Source: CAZXCK01 sp964639225
GTDB taxonomy: Bacteria > Chloroflexota > Anaerolineae > Aggregatilineales > Phototrophicaceae
Direction of reading: 5' to 3'
Length of the DNA: 40,390 nt
Assembly: GCA_964639225.1 (NCBI GenBank)
Contig: CAZXCK010000022.1
Location: 1 to 40,390, forward strand
The translations under genes and the position numbers were made by a program. The notes beneath the pieces are model-generated. The model did no database searches. It saw nothing but the letters and a program-made list of their open reading frames with translations, and had not been told where the DNA came from. Below, in pieces: positions 8,840-17,893 of this stretch (the stretch's first letter is position 1; every line of letters begins with the position of its first letter).

Positions 8840-11605
8840 CTAGATGTCTTCCATATCGTACCAGTTTTTGCCAGCCTGCGCGTTGGCCTTCAGCGGCGCG
8901 TCCATCTCGTAGGCGTTTTCCATCACCGACACCACCAGATCGCGCGCGGCGTCCAGCCGTTTCTCCGGCACTTCCAGCACCAGCTCGTCATGCACCTGAA
9001 GCGTCATCTGCACGTCGAGCCGCCGCCGCTGGATTTCGTGGTACAGGTCGATCATAGCGCGCTTCATGATATCCGCCGCCGTGCCCTGAATCGGCATGTT
9101 GACGGCGGCACGCAGCTCGCCCTGCTGCGACTGGCGATTGCCACCCCCGGAGACCAGAGACGGGAAGTAACGCTTGCGCCCGAACAGCGTCGTCAGGTAG
9201 CCTTCGGTGCTGGCTTTGCGTTTGGTCTGCTCGATGTACTTCTCGACACCGGGCAGACGGTCGAAATACGTTCGGATGAACGCCTCGGCCTCGGCCAGCG
9301 TCAGATCGCTGTCGCGCGCCAGCCGGAAGGCACCCATACCGTAGATCAGGCCGAAGTTGACGCGCTTGGCGAAACTGCGCTGCTCATACGTCACCTCATC
9401 CAGCGGAATGCCGTAGACTGTCGCCGCCGTCGCCGCGTGAATGTCCTGCCCCTGGGCGAAGGCTTCCAGCAGGGTGGCGTCCTGGCTGATGTGCGCCAGC
9501 ACGCGCAGCTCGATCTGGCTGTAGTCGACGGCCAGCAGCAGACGACCGGGCGGCGCGACGAACGCCCGGCGCACCTCGCGCCCAATCTGCGTGCGGATGG
9601 GGATATTCTGCAGGTTGGGGTTGCTGCTGCTCAGGCGACCGGTCGAAGTCCCCGTCTGGTTGTAGCTGGTATGCACGCGCCCCGTGTGCGGATTGACCAG
9701 CTCCGGCAGCGCGTCGACGTAAGTCCCCTTGAGCTTGGCCAGTTCGCGGTATTCCAGGATTTTGAGCACAATCGGCGCGCCGGTGTCGGTGGCCAGCCGG
9801 TCGAGCGTGACGGCGTCCGTCGAGTAACCGTGCGACGTCTTGCGGATGCCTTCAGTCGGCAGGCCCAGCTTGCCGAACAGCACGTCATTCAGCTGCTTGG
9901 GACTGTTGATGTTGAAGTGGCCGTAGCCGCCGCTGAGGTCGTAAATCTCGTTTTCCAGCGCCTGCAAAGATACCGCCAGCCGTTCGCTCATCTCGCCCAG
10001 GTACGGCACATCGAGCGTGATACCGGCATGCTGCATGGCCCCGATCACCGGCACCAACGGCATCTCCAGCGTGTTGTACAGGTCCAGCAGATCGGCCTGT
10101 TCCAGTTCCGGGCGCAGATACTCCACCGCGCGGAAGGTCACGGCGGCGTCGGCGGCGGCATATGGCCCCACCTGCTCGACGGCGATGTTGTCCATCGTCT
10201 GCTGCTTTTTGCCCTTGCCGATCAGGTCAGCGATGGCGGTCATGTTGACCTCAAGGTACTGCCGGGCGAAAGCCTTCAGGCCCATGAATTTGCTGACCGG
10301 GTCGCGCAGCCATTCGGCGATCATCGTGTCGAAGCCCACCGGGGTCACATCGACGCCGTACCGCTGCATCACCACCAGATCATAAACGGCATTGTGGGCA
10401 TACTTGGGAATGCGCGGGTTGGTCAGCGGGCCGCGCAGCGCGTCGATGACTTTATCCAGCCGCAACTGCTGCCCGGACTGATGCCCGACCGGCACGTAAT
10501 AGCCCGTCTCGGTATCGACGGCCAGCGCGATGCCCACCAGTTCGGCCTGCATCTGGTCCAGGCTGGTCGTCTCCACATCCCAGGCGATGGCTTCCGCCGT
10601 GTTGAGCGTCTCCACCAGCGCCTTGAGCGCGGCTTCGTCACGCACGATGACCGCCTGCACGAAACTCTCGCCGGGCGGTGGCGGCGCGTCGCCGAAGGCG
10701 TCATCGCCGAACAGGCTGGGCGTGGTCGGTGTGTTGCTGCGCTGGAAACGCTCCAGGAAGGTGCGAAATTCCAGTTCGCGGAACAGTTGCTCCACCTGGC
10801 CGGCGTCATAATCATGAGTGACACAGGCGTTCAGGTCCAGCGTCAGCGGCACGTCATACTGAATCTGCGCCAGTTCGCGGCTGATGCGGGCCATCTCCTG
10901 GCCGTTTTCGAGCTTGGTGCGCGTCGCGCCTTTGATCTCGTCAATATGCGCGTAGATGCCGTCCAGCGTCTCGTACTGCGTCAGCAGTGTGACCGCCGTC
11001 TTTTCGCCGATACCCTTCACGCCGGGGATGTTATCTGAAGTGTCGCCTTCCAGAGCTTTTTTGTCCACCAGTTGATCGGGTCGCAGGCCGAAGCGTTCAA
11101 TGAAGCGCGCCGTGTCATAGACCTCGTCCGGGCCGCTTTTGCGCGACGGAAGCTGCACACTGATGTGCGCGTTGAGCAGTTGCAGCAGGTCGCGGTCACC
11201 GGTGACGATGCGCACATCCACACCCATATCGACGGCCTGTTGCGCCACCGTGCCGATCACGTCATCGGCTTCGTAACCGTCGCAGGCCAGCACGGGGATG
11301 TTAAACGCCTGCACCATCTGCTCGATGCGCCGCATTTGCAGGCTCAGATCGTCCGGCATTTTGTCGCGGGTGCCTTTGTAGTCGTCGTAGAGGGTGTCGC
11401 GTCCGCTGAGGCCGCGATCAAAGCTGACGGCCAGATAGTCTGGTTTGGTCTTTTCCAGCAGATCGAGCAGCAGACGGGTAAAGCCATAGGTGGCGTTGGT
11501 TGGCTCGCCGGCGCGGGTGGTGAAGCCAGCAGCCGGCAGCGCAAAATAGCTGCGATAGGCGACGGCGTGACCGTCGACAAGATACAACACGGGCCGGGAA
11601 CTCAT
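8840..11605 (-). CDS. polA: DNA polymerase I
   Basis: A 921-residue family A polymerase for gap filling and Okazaki-fragment processing. An N-terminal 5'-3' exonuclease (about 1-285) is followed by a 3'-5' exonuclease (about 320-500) and the polymerase domain. The proofreading site looks intact: D343 and E345 in WDVETTSLD, N405 and D409 in AHNAVYD, Y482 and D486 in YAAAD. Polymerase motifs A (DYSQIELR), B (RSFAKRVNFGLIYG) and C (VHDELV) are all present. It lies 58 bp after the 794-aa receiver/roadblock/Y1-like gene on the same strand. The intact exonuclease contrasts with many bacterial homologues, for example Taq, that have lost it. Confidence 0.97.
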   Translation of the reverse strand: MSSRPVLYLVDGHAVAYRSYFALPAAGFTTRAGEPTNATYGFTRLLLDLLEKTKPDYLAVSFDRGLSGRDTLYDDYKGTRDKMPDDLSLQMRRIEQMVQAFNIPVLACDGYEADDVIGTVAQQAVDMGVDVRIVTGDRDLLQLLNAHISVQLPSRKSGPDEVYDTARFIERFGLRPDQLVDKKALEGDTSDNIPGVKGIGEKTAVTLLTQYETLDGIYAHIDEIKGATRTKLENGQEMARISRELAQIQYDVPLTLDLNACVTHDYDAGQVEQLFRELEFRTFLERFQRSNTPTTPSLFGDDAFGDAPPPPGESFVQAVIVRDEAALKALVETLNTAEAIAWDVETTSLDQMQAELVGIALAVDTETGYYVPVGHQSGQQLRLDKVIDALRGPLTNPRIPKYAHNAVYDLVVMQRYGVDVTPVGFDTMIAEWLRDPVSKFMGLKAFARQYLEVNMTAIADLIGKGKKQQTMDNIAVEQVGPYAAADAAVTFRAVEYLRPELEQADLLDLYNTLEMPLVPVIGAMQHAGITLDVPYLGEMSERLAVSLQALENEIYDLSGGYGHFNINSPKQLNDVLFGKLGLPTEGIRKTSHGYSTDAVTLDRLATDTGAPIVLKILEYRELAKLKGTYVDALPELVNPHTGRVHTSYNQTGTSTGRLSSSNPNLQNIPIRTQIGREVRRAFVAPPGRLLLAVDYSQIELRVLAHISQDATLLEAFAQGQDIHAATAATVYGIPLDEVTYEQRSFAKRVNFGLIYGMGAFRLARDSDLTLAEAEAFIRTYFDRLPGVEKYIEQTKRKASTEGYLTTLFGRKRYFPSLVSGGGNRQSQQGELRAAVNMPIQGTAADIMKRAMIDLYHEIQRRRLDVQMTLQVHDELVLEVPEKRLDAARDLVVSVMENAYEMDAPLKANAQAGKNWYDMEDI

Positions 11606-11663
11606 GTCGCTGTCCTAACGTTGCGCCTGAACATTTGAGCGAATTATATCACACGTCGCTCGG

Positions 11664-14048
11664 TCATTGCAGCCGCACGAAGTTGACAAAACGCTGCATC
11701 TCTTCCACGTCGAGTTCGCGGCCCGGCGTCAGCACGCCGTAGTTGTCGCCCCACAGACTGTCCACCGGTAGCTCAGGGTTGGTCTGCCCGGCGATGCGCG
11801 CCGACTGCTGCTTGAGTTCGCGCACAATCTCATGCGCGGAGCGGTCCGCCGGGACATCGGCCATCAGATACACAAAATCCTCATACACCTGAATCTGTTC
11901 CACATGCCAGCCCTGATTGGCCAGTTCGCGGTCCAGGTCGGCGACGATGGCGCGGGCCACATCCTGCGTCAGCGTCTGGTCGGGGTCGGCCAGCATCCAC
12001 AGGAACGTACACGGGGCCAGCGTCACCGTTTTGACCGGCTGCAACGCCTCGTCGAGCGTGGCGGCAGGCGGCGCGCCGGTCAGGGCGCGGATGGCGGCGG
12101 TGTCATCCAGCGCGGCCTGCTCTTCATCAACGGCCAGCCGTTCGAGTTGTTCCAGTTCCGGGTCGTCCTCGATCGCCGTGCGCTCGGCGAAGCGTTCCTG
12201 TACGCTGTTGAGCGCGTCCAGCAGCATCCGGGCCTGGCGTCGGATGGCGCGCAGATGTGTCTCCGCTGTAAACACCATCGACAGCGAGAAACCGGCGTCG
12301 GTGCGGCGGCTGTACAGCATAAACTCGCGGTCGCCGCTGGGCGGCGTGATGAACCGAATCCGCGACTGCACCGACTGCGCTTCCCAGTCGTGGCCCACGA
12401 TCTGCTGAATGGCGTCGATATCTTCCAATGGCAGACTGCCGGCGTAGGCGATCACCTCGCCGCCGCGCGCCAGCAGACAGGCCTGCACCGTCGATTCCAG
12501 CGAGAACTGAGTCAATCCCAGCGCCAGTTGCGCGATCTTCGGGTCGGGGTCGTCAGTGCCCAGTGTAATCGGCGGCTCGCCGGACGGCATGGCGATTCGG
12601 CGTGGCGGGCGCGGCTCCGATGGCGGCGGGCCGCTAGTCCCGGCGGGCGGCTCTGCCGGTTCGGCTGGCATGTCCGGCTGAGGGCTGTGCGGAGCTGTCA
12701 CCGATTCAGTCGCCGCCCCGGTCAGAGCTTCGGAATCCGCCGGGAAAGTCACGGACTCGTCGGGCGGGTGCGCCGCCATCACCTCATCGTCGATTTCCGG
12801 CTCATGCGATGATTGTGGCTCGCCCGGCAGATATTCCGTCTCCATATCGTGCGGCTGATCTTCGATCTCCGCCTGCAGTGCCGCGCCGGGGCGTGTCACC
12901 TCAATCGAAGCGTCGTCCTCTGGCGCAAAATCGACTTCCGGCGGCGGCAGCGGTTCCTGCAAAAAGTCCGGCTCATCGACATAGCGATGGGCCTGCTCCA
13001 CCCAGGATGGCAGCGGCTTGACGCCGCCCGTATCATCCGGGAACTGCCGCGAAAGCGTGTCCAGCAGTTCATCGAGTCCCATCGGGCGCGCTGTTGCGTC
13101 ACCCAGGGCCGTCCGCAGAATGGACGCGGCGGTGTTCGGCCTGGACTCTGGCGGCGTCACCGCCTCGCCGGGTGCCTGGTCTGGTTCGGCCTCGTCATCA
13201 TCTTCGGCAGGAATAGGCGGCAGCGGCAGCGGGCGCTTCTGGATGACCTGCACCACCTGGTTGAGATTCGCGTGATTCACGCCAGTGCGCAGATCGCGGA
13301 TGGTGCCGCTGTCCTCCAGGCTCGGCGGCGGCGGTTCGGCAGCCGCCAGACGCTCAAAGGCGGGTTCGCGGTCATCGTCCCCATCGTGGACATCATCCCC
13401 GGCGTCATCGTCGTCATCGACCAGGCGGCTGGCGCTGCCGTTGAGCACAAACTCCACCACCGACGACTGCTCGCCAGATTCGCCCAGGACCGTCTCGCCA
13501 GTGTCCATGTCCAGCGTATCCGAACCCAGCACGTCCAGCCCGCCCATTTTGACCAATACGCTGTCCAGGCTGGAGAAGTCCGGCGCCGCCGGCGGCGACT
13601 CCGGCAGATCGGTCATGTCTGACGTGTCGGACTCGACGCGCACCGCCGGGGCGGCGGCGGTATCCGGCAGCGCGTCGATGGCGTCCTGGGCCGCGCCCTG
13701 AATCACGGGGATTAGCTCGCGCAGGCTGCACGGCAGATCGGCCAGACCCTGCAACTGCATATCGCGCACCAGGCCGCGAACGACCGGCATATCCGGGCTG
13801 GCGATGATGGCGATATCCGGCTGGACGGCGCGCAGTTGCAGCACCACATCGACTGGCGGCTGGCTGCTGTTCGAGAAATCGACCAGCGCCACATGATGCG
13901 GGCGCGTTTGCAGCGCATCGACAGCGGCTTCAACTGTCGTGAAGGCGCTCGCCTCAAAATCGCCGGTGCGTTCCAGTGACTGCTTCAGGTCAGCGGCGAG
14001 CTGTACCTGCCGGATGATGATTAATACGCGCGTTTTGACTAACGTCAT
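11664..14048 (-). CDS. Receiver-like / roadblock-like / inactive Y1 transposase-like fusion protein
   Basis: A 794-residue protein of unknown function. Residues 1-125 look like a response-regulator receiver that keeps a central Asp (ALVDFS) but lacks the N-terminal acidic pair and the conserved Lys. Residues about 125-500 are an acidic, Pro-rich linker. Residues about 500-621 resemble a roadblock/LC7 (MglB-like) fold (LLARGGEVIAYAG, then FMLYSRR and FSLSMVF). Residues about 673-794 follow the IS200/IS605 TnpA (Y1, HUH) pattern throughout: a first strand, helix VARAIVADLDRELA, the HUH strand position, then SAHEIVRELKQQSARI, LWGDNYGVLT and the final helix. The HUH motif reads F725-V-Y727 and the catalytic Tyr position is Phe (787), so it cannot cut DNA as the family does. 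ATG at 14048 has a GGCGGA site. Domain calls are by eye. Confidence 0.6.
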   Translation of the reverse strand: MTLVKTRVLIIIRQVQLAADLKQSLERTGDFEASAFTTVEAAVDALQTRPHHVALVDFSNSSQPPVDVVLQLRAVQPDIAIIASPDMPVVRGLVRDMQLQGLADLPCSLRELIPVIQGAAQDAIDALPDTAAAPAVRVESDTSDMTDLPESPPAAPDFSSLDSVLVKMGGLDVLGSDTLDMDTGETVLGESGEQSSVVEFVLNGSASRLVDDDDDAGDDVHDGDDDREPAFERLAAAEPPPPSLEDSGTIRDLRTGVNHANLNQVVQVIQKRPLPLPPIPAEDDDEAEPDQAPGEAVTPPESRPNTAASILRTALGDATARPMGLDELLDTLSRQFPDDTGGVKPLPSWVEQAHRYVDEPDFLQEPLPPPEVDFAPEDDASIEVTRPGAALQAEIEDQPHDMETEYLPGEPQSSHEPEIDDEVMAAHPPDESVTFPADSEALTGAATESVTAPHSPQPDMPAEPAEPPAGTSGPPPSEPRPPRRIAMPSGEPPITLGTDDPDPKIAQLALGLTQFSLESTVQACLLARGGEVIAYAGSLPLEDIDAIQQIVGHDWEAQSVQSRIRFITPPSGDREFMLYSRRTDAGFSLSMVFTAETHLRAIRRQARMLLDALNSVQERFAERTAIEDDPELEQLERLAVDEEQAALDDTAAIRALTGAPPAATLDEALQPVKTVTLAPCTFLWMLADPDQTLTQDVARAIVADLDRELANQGWHVEQIQVYEDFVYLMADVPADRSAHEIVRELKQQSARIAGQTNPELPVDSLWGDNYGVLTPGRELDVEEMQRFVNFVRLQ

Positions 14049-14191
14049 CGAAGTTCCGCCTAGTGACGATTGTGAACACAAACCGGGTAGTCCACCATCC
14101 ATCATAGCGCACACCCTGTTATTATTGTAACACTGAACTGACTCGCCGAAACTTGACTCTGGCAGCCAACGGCACCAATCGTCCGAAACGT

Positions 14192-14220
14192 TTGACAAAC
14201 CGGGTTAACCCATCTATGTT
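14192..14220 (+). promoter_or_regulatory. Promoter of zwf with a palindrome in its spacer
   Basis: TTGACA (14192-14197) and TATGTT (14215-14220) are 17 bp apart, a strong sigma-70-type promoter about 115 bp before zwf. The spacer holds the perfect palindrome GGGTTAACCC (14202-14211), well placed for a repressor. Confidence 0.65.
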
Positions 14221-14340
14221 GAACATTAGCAGGTTGCGCGATTGGCAATCGCTGGCACAGCGGGTTTCTGAGTTGTTCAGCGAGGCGCTGCAAGTGACCA
14301 TGAGAAGACAGCACGTGCAATCAGGAAAGCGAACCGAACC

Positions 14341-15795
14341 ATGACCAACAATACCTCAGTCGTTATTCTGGGCGGCTCCGGCGACCTGACACGGCGTAAG
14401 CTGGTGCCGGCGCTGTATCACCTGTACTGTAAGAAACGACTGGAACAGCCAGCGCGTATCGTCGGCTTTTCGAGGACGGAATACAGCCATGATGGTTTTC
14501 GTGACTACCTGCGCGAACACGTTCAGGAGATGGCTACGGAAACGTTCGACGAAGCGACCTGGGATGAATTCGCCCGGCTGCTGTGGTACGTCCCCGGCGA
14601 CCTGGCCGATACCGACGACTATGGCGATCTCATCAACTTCCTCGAAGAGCAGGAAGATGGCCCGGCCAACCGGCTCTATTATCTGGCGCTGGCGCCATCT
14701 CAATACCTGACAGCCGTCGAAAACCTGCACCAGACCGGCATGATCGCCAACAGCAGCGGTTGGCGGCGGGTGATCGTCGAAAAGCCGTTCGGTCACGATC
14801 TCGCCAGCGCCCAGGAACTGAACCAGAATCTGCACGCCGCCCTGGACGAACACCAGATTTACCGCATCGACCATTACCTGGGCAAAGAGACCGCGCAGAA
14901 CATCCTCTTTTTCCGCTTCGCCAACACCATGTTCGAGCCAATCTGGAACCGGACCTATGTCGAAAGCGTGCAGATCAGCGTCATGGAAGCGGTCGATATC
15001 GGGCGGCGCGGGCGCTACTATGACCAGACCGGCGTCCTGCGCGATATGTTCCAGAACCATCTGCTGCAACTGCTGACGCTGATCGCCATGGGAGCACCGG
15101 ACTCGTTCGAGGCAGACCAGTTGCGCGATGAGAAGGTCAAGACGCTGCGCGCCGTGCGCCCGGTGCGCCTCGAGGACACCGTGCGCGCCCAGTACGAGGG
15201 CTACCGCGACACCGAGGGCGTCGCCGCCGATTCGCAGACGCCGACCTACGCGGCGCTCAAATTGTTTATCGACAACTGGCGCTGGGAAGGCGTTCCATTT
15301 TATCTGCGCTCCGGCAAGGCGCTCGGTCGCAAGGCCAGCGAGATCGTGGTGCAGTTCAAGCGCCCGCCGGTCTCGATCTTCCACCTGCCGCCAGAGAAAG
15401 AGCTAACGACCAACCTGATCTCGATGTGTATCCAGCCCGACGAGGGCATTCACCAGCGCTTTGAGGTCAAAAAGCCGGATTCGATTCAGGATATGCGCTC
15501 GGTCGATATGGAGTTTCACTACGCATCTTCGTTTGGCGAAGCCGTCATCCCGGATGCCTACGAGCGTCTGCTGATGGACGCGCTCAACGGCGATGCTTCG
15601 CTGTTCACCCGTGCCGACGGCGTCGAGGCCGAGTGGAACATCATCGACCCCATTCTCGAAGGCTGGGAATCCAACCCGGACATCTCGCCCATCGTCAGCT
15701 ACGAAAAAGGCAGTTGGGGGCCAGCCGAAGCCGACGAGCTGCTGGCGAAAAACGGCCACAAGTGGACCATGCGCTGCCTGCATGACGACGACTGA
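14341..15795 (+). CDS. zwf: Glucose-6-phosphate 1-dehydrogenase
   Basis: First enzyme of the oxidative pentose phosphate pathway: oxidises glucose 6-phosphate to 6-phosphogluconolactone and makes NADPH (or NADH). The 484-residue protein has the nucleotide-binding GGSGDLTRRK (11-20), EKPFG (147-151) and the active-site RIDHYLGKE with His178 and Lys182. Its ribosome site (AGGAAAG) is somewhat far, about 13 bp from the ATG. pgl follows 27 bp downstream and catalyses the next step, so the two form an operon behind the promoter at 14192. Confidence 0.97.
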   Translation: MTNNTSVVILGGSGDLTRRKLVPALYHLYCKKRLEQPARIVGFSRTEYSHDGFRDYLREHVQEMATETFDEATWDEFARLLWYVPGDLADTDDYGDLINFLEEQEDGPANRLYYLALAPSQYLTAVENLHQTGMIANSSGWRRVIVEKPFGHDLASAQELNQNLHAALDEHQIYRIDHYLGKETAQNILFFRFANTMFEPIWNRTYVESVQISVMEAVDIGRRGRYYDQTGVLRDMFQNHLLQLLTLIAMGAPDSFEADQLRDEKVKTLRAVRPVRLEDTVRAQYEGYRDTEGVAADSQTPTYAALKLFIDNWRWEGVPFYLRSGKALGRKASEIVVQFKRPPVSIFHLPPEKELTTNLISMCIQPDEGIHQRFEVKKPDSIQDMRSVDMEFHYASSFGEAVIPDAYERLLMDALNGDASLFTRADGVEAEWNIIDPILEGWESNPDISPIVSYEKGSWGPAEADELLAKNGHKWTMRCLHDDD

Positions 15796-15822
15796 CCGCC
15801 GCAGACAAGAGTTAGGCCGACC

Positions 15823-16563
15823 ATGAACGACGTTACCGTATTTGACGACAGCGCCGCGCTGATCGACGCGGCAGCGCGCCACTTTGTCGAGCTGGCGCGC
15901 GAAGCCACAACCGCCAATGGCCGCTTCAGCGTGGCACTGGCTGGCGGCTCCACGCCGCGCGGACTGTATACGCTGCTGGCGACGCCGGAGTACAGCGCCG
16001 CCATCGACTGGTCACGGGCGCACATCTTCTGGGGCGATGAACGCTGCGTACCGCCCGACCATGCCGACAGCAACTATCGCATGGCCCGCGAGACGCTGCT
16101 CGACCAGGTGCCGCTGCCGCCCGGCAACATTCACCGCATCCAGGCGGAACACGAACCCGAACAGGCCGCCGCCAGTTACGAGCGCGATCTGTGCGCCTAT
16201 TTCGAACCGGCAGCAGCCGAGTACGGCTGTTATCCGCGCTTCGACCTGGTGCTGCTGGGCATGGGCGCGGACGGTCACACGGCGTCGCTGTTCCCCCATT
16301 CGACGGCTATACAGGAGAGCGAAAGGCTGGTCGCCGCCCTGTATGTCGGCAGCCTTGATGCCTGGCGCGTCACCCTGACGGCGCGCGCCATCAACGCGGC
16401 GGCCAACGTCACCTTTCTGGTGACCGGAGCCGACAAAGCCGACCGGCTGCGGCGGGTGCTGGACGGTCCGCACCAGCCACAGGACCAGCCCGCCCAGCTT
16501 ATCCAACCAGACAGCGGCGCGCTGCGCTGGCTGGTGGACAGCGCCGCCATACCCGGATCGTAG
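15823..16563 (+). CDS. pgl: 6-phosphogluconolactonase (DevB/SOL family)
   Basis: Hydrolyses 6-phosphogluconolactone to 6-phosphogluconate, the step after Zwf. The 246-residue protein carries ALAGGSTPRG, the FWGDERCVPPDHADSN motif and LLGMGADGHTASLFP, all diagnostic of this family and typical in length. It follows zwf by 27 bp and ends 24 bp before the sulfatase-maturase gene, so all three could share a transcript. No gnd gene is in the window. Confidence 0.95.
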   Translation: MNDVTVFDDSAALIDAAARHFVELAREATTANGRFSVALAGGSTPRGLYTLLATPEYSAAIDWSRAHIFWGDERCVPPDHADSNYRMARETLLDQVPLPPGNIHRIQAEHEPEQAAASYERDLCAYFEPAAAEYGCYPRFDLVLLGMGADGHTASLFPHSTAIQESERLVAALYVGSLDAWRVTLTARAINAAANVTFLVTGADKADRLRRVLDGPHQPQDQPAQLIQPDSGALRWLVDSAAIPGS

Positions 16564-16587
16564 CCAATACATAACAGGAGCAGACGT

Positions 16588-17886
16588 TTGAACCCGCCCG
16601 CCACCCAGACCCCGACCGCATTCCATGTGATGGTCAAGCCAACCGGCGCTATCTGCAACCTGGACTGTCACTACTGCTATTACCTGTCGAAAGAGCGCCT
16701 GTACCCCGGCAGCGACTTCCGCATGGCCGAGAATCTGCTGGAGTTATACACCCGGCAGTACATCGAGGCGCAGCAGGTAGATACGGTGACGTTCGCCTGG
16801 CAGGGCGGCGAGCCGACTCTGATGGGGCTGGCGTTCTTCGAGATGGCGCTGCGCTACCAGCAGAAATACCGGCGGCCCGGTATGCGCATTCAGAACACGC
16901 TGCAAACCAACGCGGTGACACTCGACGACGACTGGTGTCGCTTCTTCCAGCGCCACAATTTCCTGATCGGCGTCAGCCTGGACGGGCCGCAGCCTCTGCA
17001 CGACGCCTACCGGGTAGACAAAGGCGGCGCGCCCACCTTCGAGCGGGTGATGCGCGGCATTCGTCTGCTGCGCCAGCACAACGTTGAGTTCAACCTGCTG
17101 ACGACCGTCCACCAGGCCAACGTCGAGCATCCGCTGGCGGTGTATCACTTCCTGCGCGACGAAGTCGGGACGCAGTTCATGCAGTTTATCCCGATTGTGG
17201 AACGGGACAACGCGACCGGCTATCAGGAAGGCGACACGGTCACCGAGCGCAGTGTGACCGGCGAGCAGTACGGCACATTTCTGATGACGATCTTTGACGA
17301 ATGGGTGCGGCGCGACGTGGGGCGGGTGTTCGTCCAGTTGTTCGACATCGCGCTGGCCGCCTGGATCGGCGACCGGCCTGGATTGTGCATCTTCGAGGAA
17401 ACGTGTGGTAACGCGATGGCGATGGAACACAACGGCGATGTCTATAGCTGCGATCACTTCGTCGAGCCGCGCCACCGGCTGGGCAACATTGTTGATATTC
17501 CGCTGCACGAGATCGTCAACAGCGACCAGCAGCGCGCCTTTGGACTGGCCAAGCGCGACACGCTGCCCCGCTACTGCCGCGAGTGCGAGGTGCGCTTCGT
17601 CTGTAACGGTGGCTGCCCGAAGAACCGCTTCATCAGCACCCCGGACGGCGAACCCGGCCTGAATTATCTGTGCGCCGGCTACCGGGCCTTCTTCAACCAC
17701 ATCGACCAGCCGATGCGCTACATGGCCCGCGAACTGGCCAACAGGCGACCCCCAGCCAGCGTCATACAGCACATACGCCAGCAGGACGCCCAGCTAGAAG
17801 CCGCCTTCGCCGCCGCCGGGCGCAACGACCCCTGCCCGTGTGGCAGCGGCCTCAAGTTCAAGCGATGTCACGGACGGCGGCGCTGA
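16588..17886 (+). CDS. Anaerobic sulfatase-maturating radical SAM enzyme with SEC-C tail
   Basis: Radical SAM/SPASM protein of the anSME family, which oxidises the active-site Cys or Ser of sulfatases to formylglycine without oxygen. In 432 residues it has the [4Fe-4S]-SAM motif C23-x3-C27-x2-C30, the typical QGGEPTL and, in the C-terminal half, the SPASM cysteines for auxiliary clusters (CGNAMA, YSCDH, CRECEVRFVCNGGCP). The last 20 residues form a SEC-C zinc motif (DPCPCGSG...KRCHG), an addition with no known role in maturation. TTG at 16588 is preceded by AGGAG at 7 bp. It meets a Cys-type sulfatase gene end to end 7 bp away, its likely substrate. Confidence 0.92.
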   Translation: MNPPATQTPTAFHVMVKPTGAICNLDCHYCYYLSKERLYPGSDFRMAENLLELYTRQYIEAQQVDTVTFAWQGGEPTLMGLAFFEMALRYQQKYRRPGMRIQNTLQTNAVTLDDDWCRFFQRHNFLIGVSLDGPQPLHDAYRVDKGGAPTFERVMRGIRLLRQHNVEFNLLTTVHQANVEHPLAVYHFLRDEVGTQFMQFIPIVERDNATGYQEGDTVTERSVTGEQYGTFLMTIFDEWVRRDVGRVFVQLFDIALAAWIGDRPGLCIFEETCGNAMAMEHNGDVYSCDHFVEPRHRLGNIVDIPLHEIVNSDQQRAFGLAKRDTLPRYCRECEVRFVCNGGCPKNRFISTPDGEPGLNYLCAGYRAFFNHIDQPMRYMARELANRRPPASVIQHIRQQDAQLEAAFAAAGRNDPCPCGSGLKFKRCHGRRR

Positions 17887-17893
17887 AGCTGCG

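Noticed and set aside
8813..11038. A 741-codon open frame opposite polA
   Set aside because: Antisense shadow of polA; composition is not protein-like.
14153..14344. Small open frame overlapping the zwf start by ATGA
   Set aside because: Its TTG and first ATG lie upstream of or inside the mapped-by-eye promoter boxes, leaving only a 14-codon remnant from 14300; a leader peptide cannot be excluded but is not supported.
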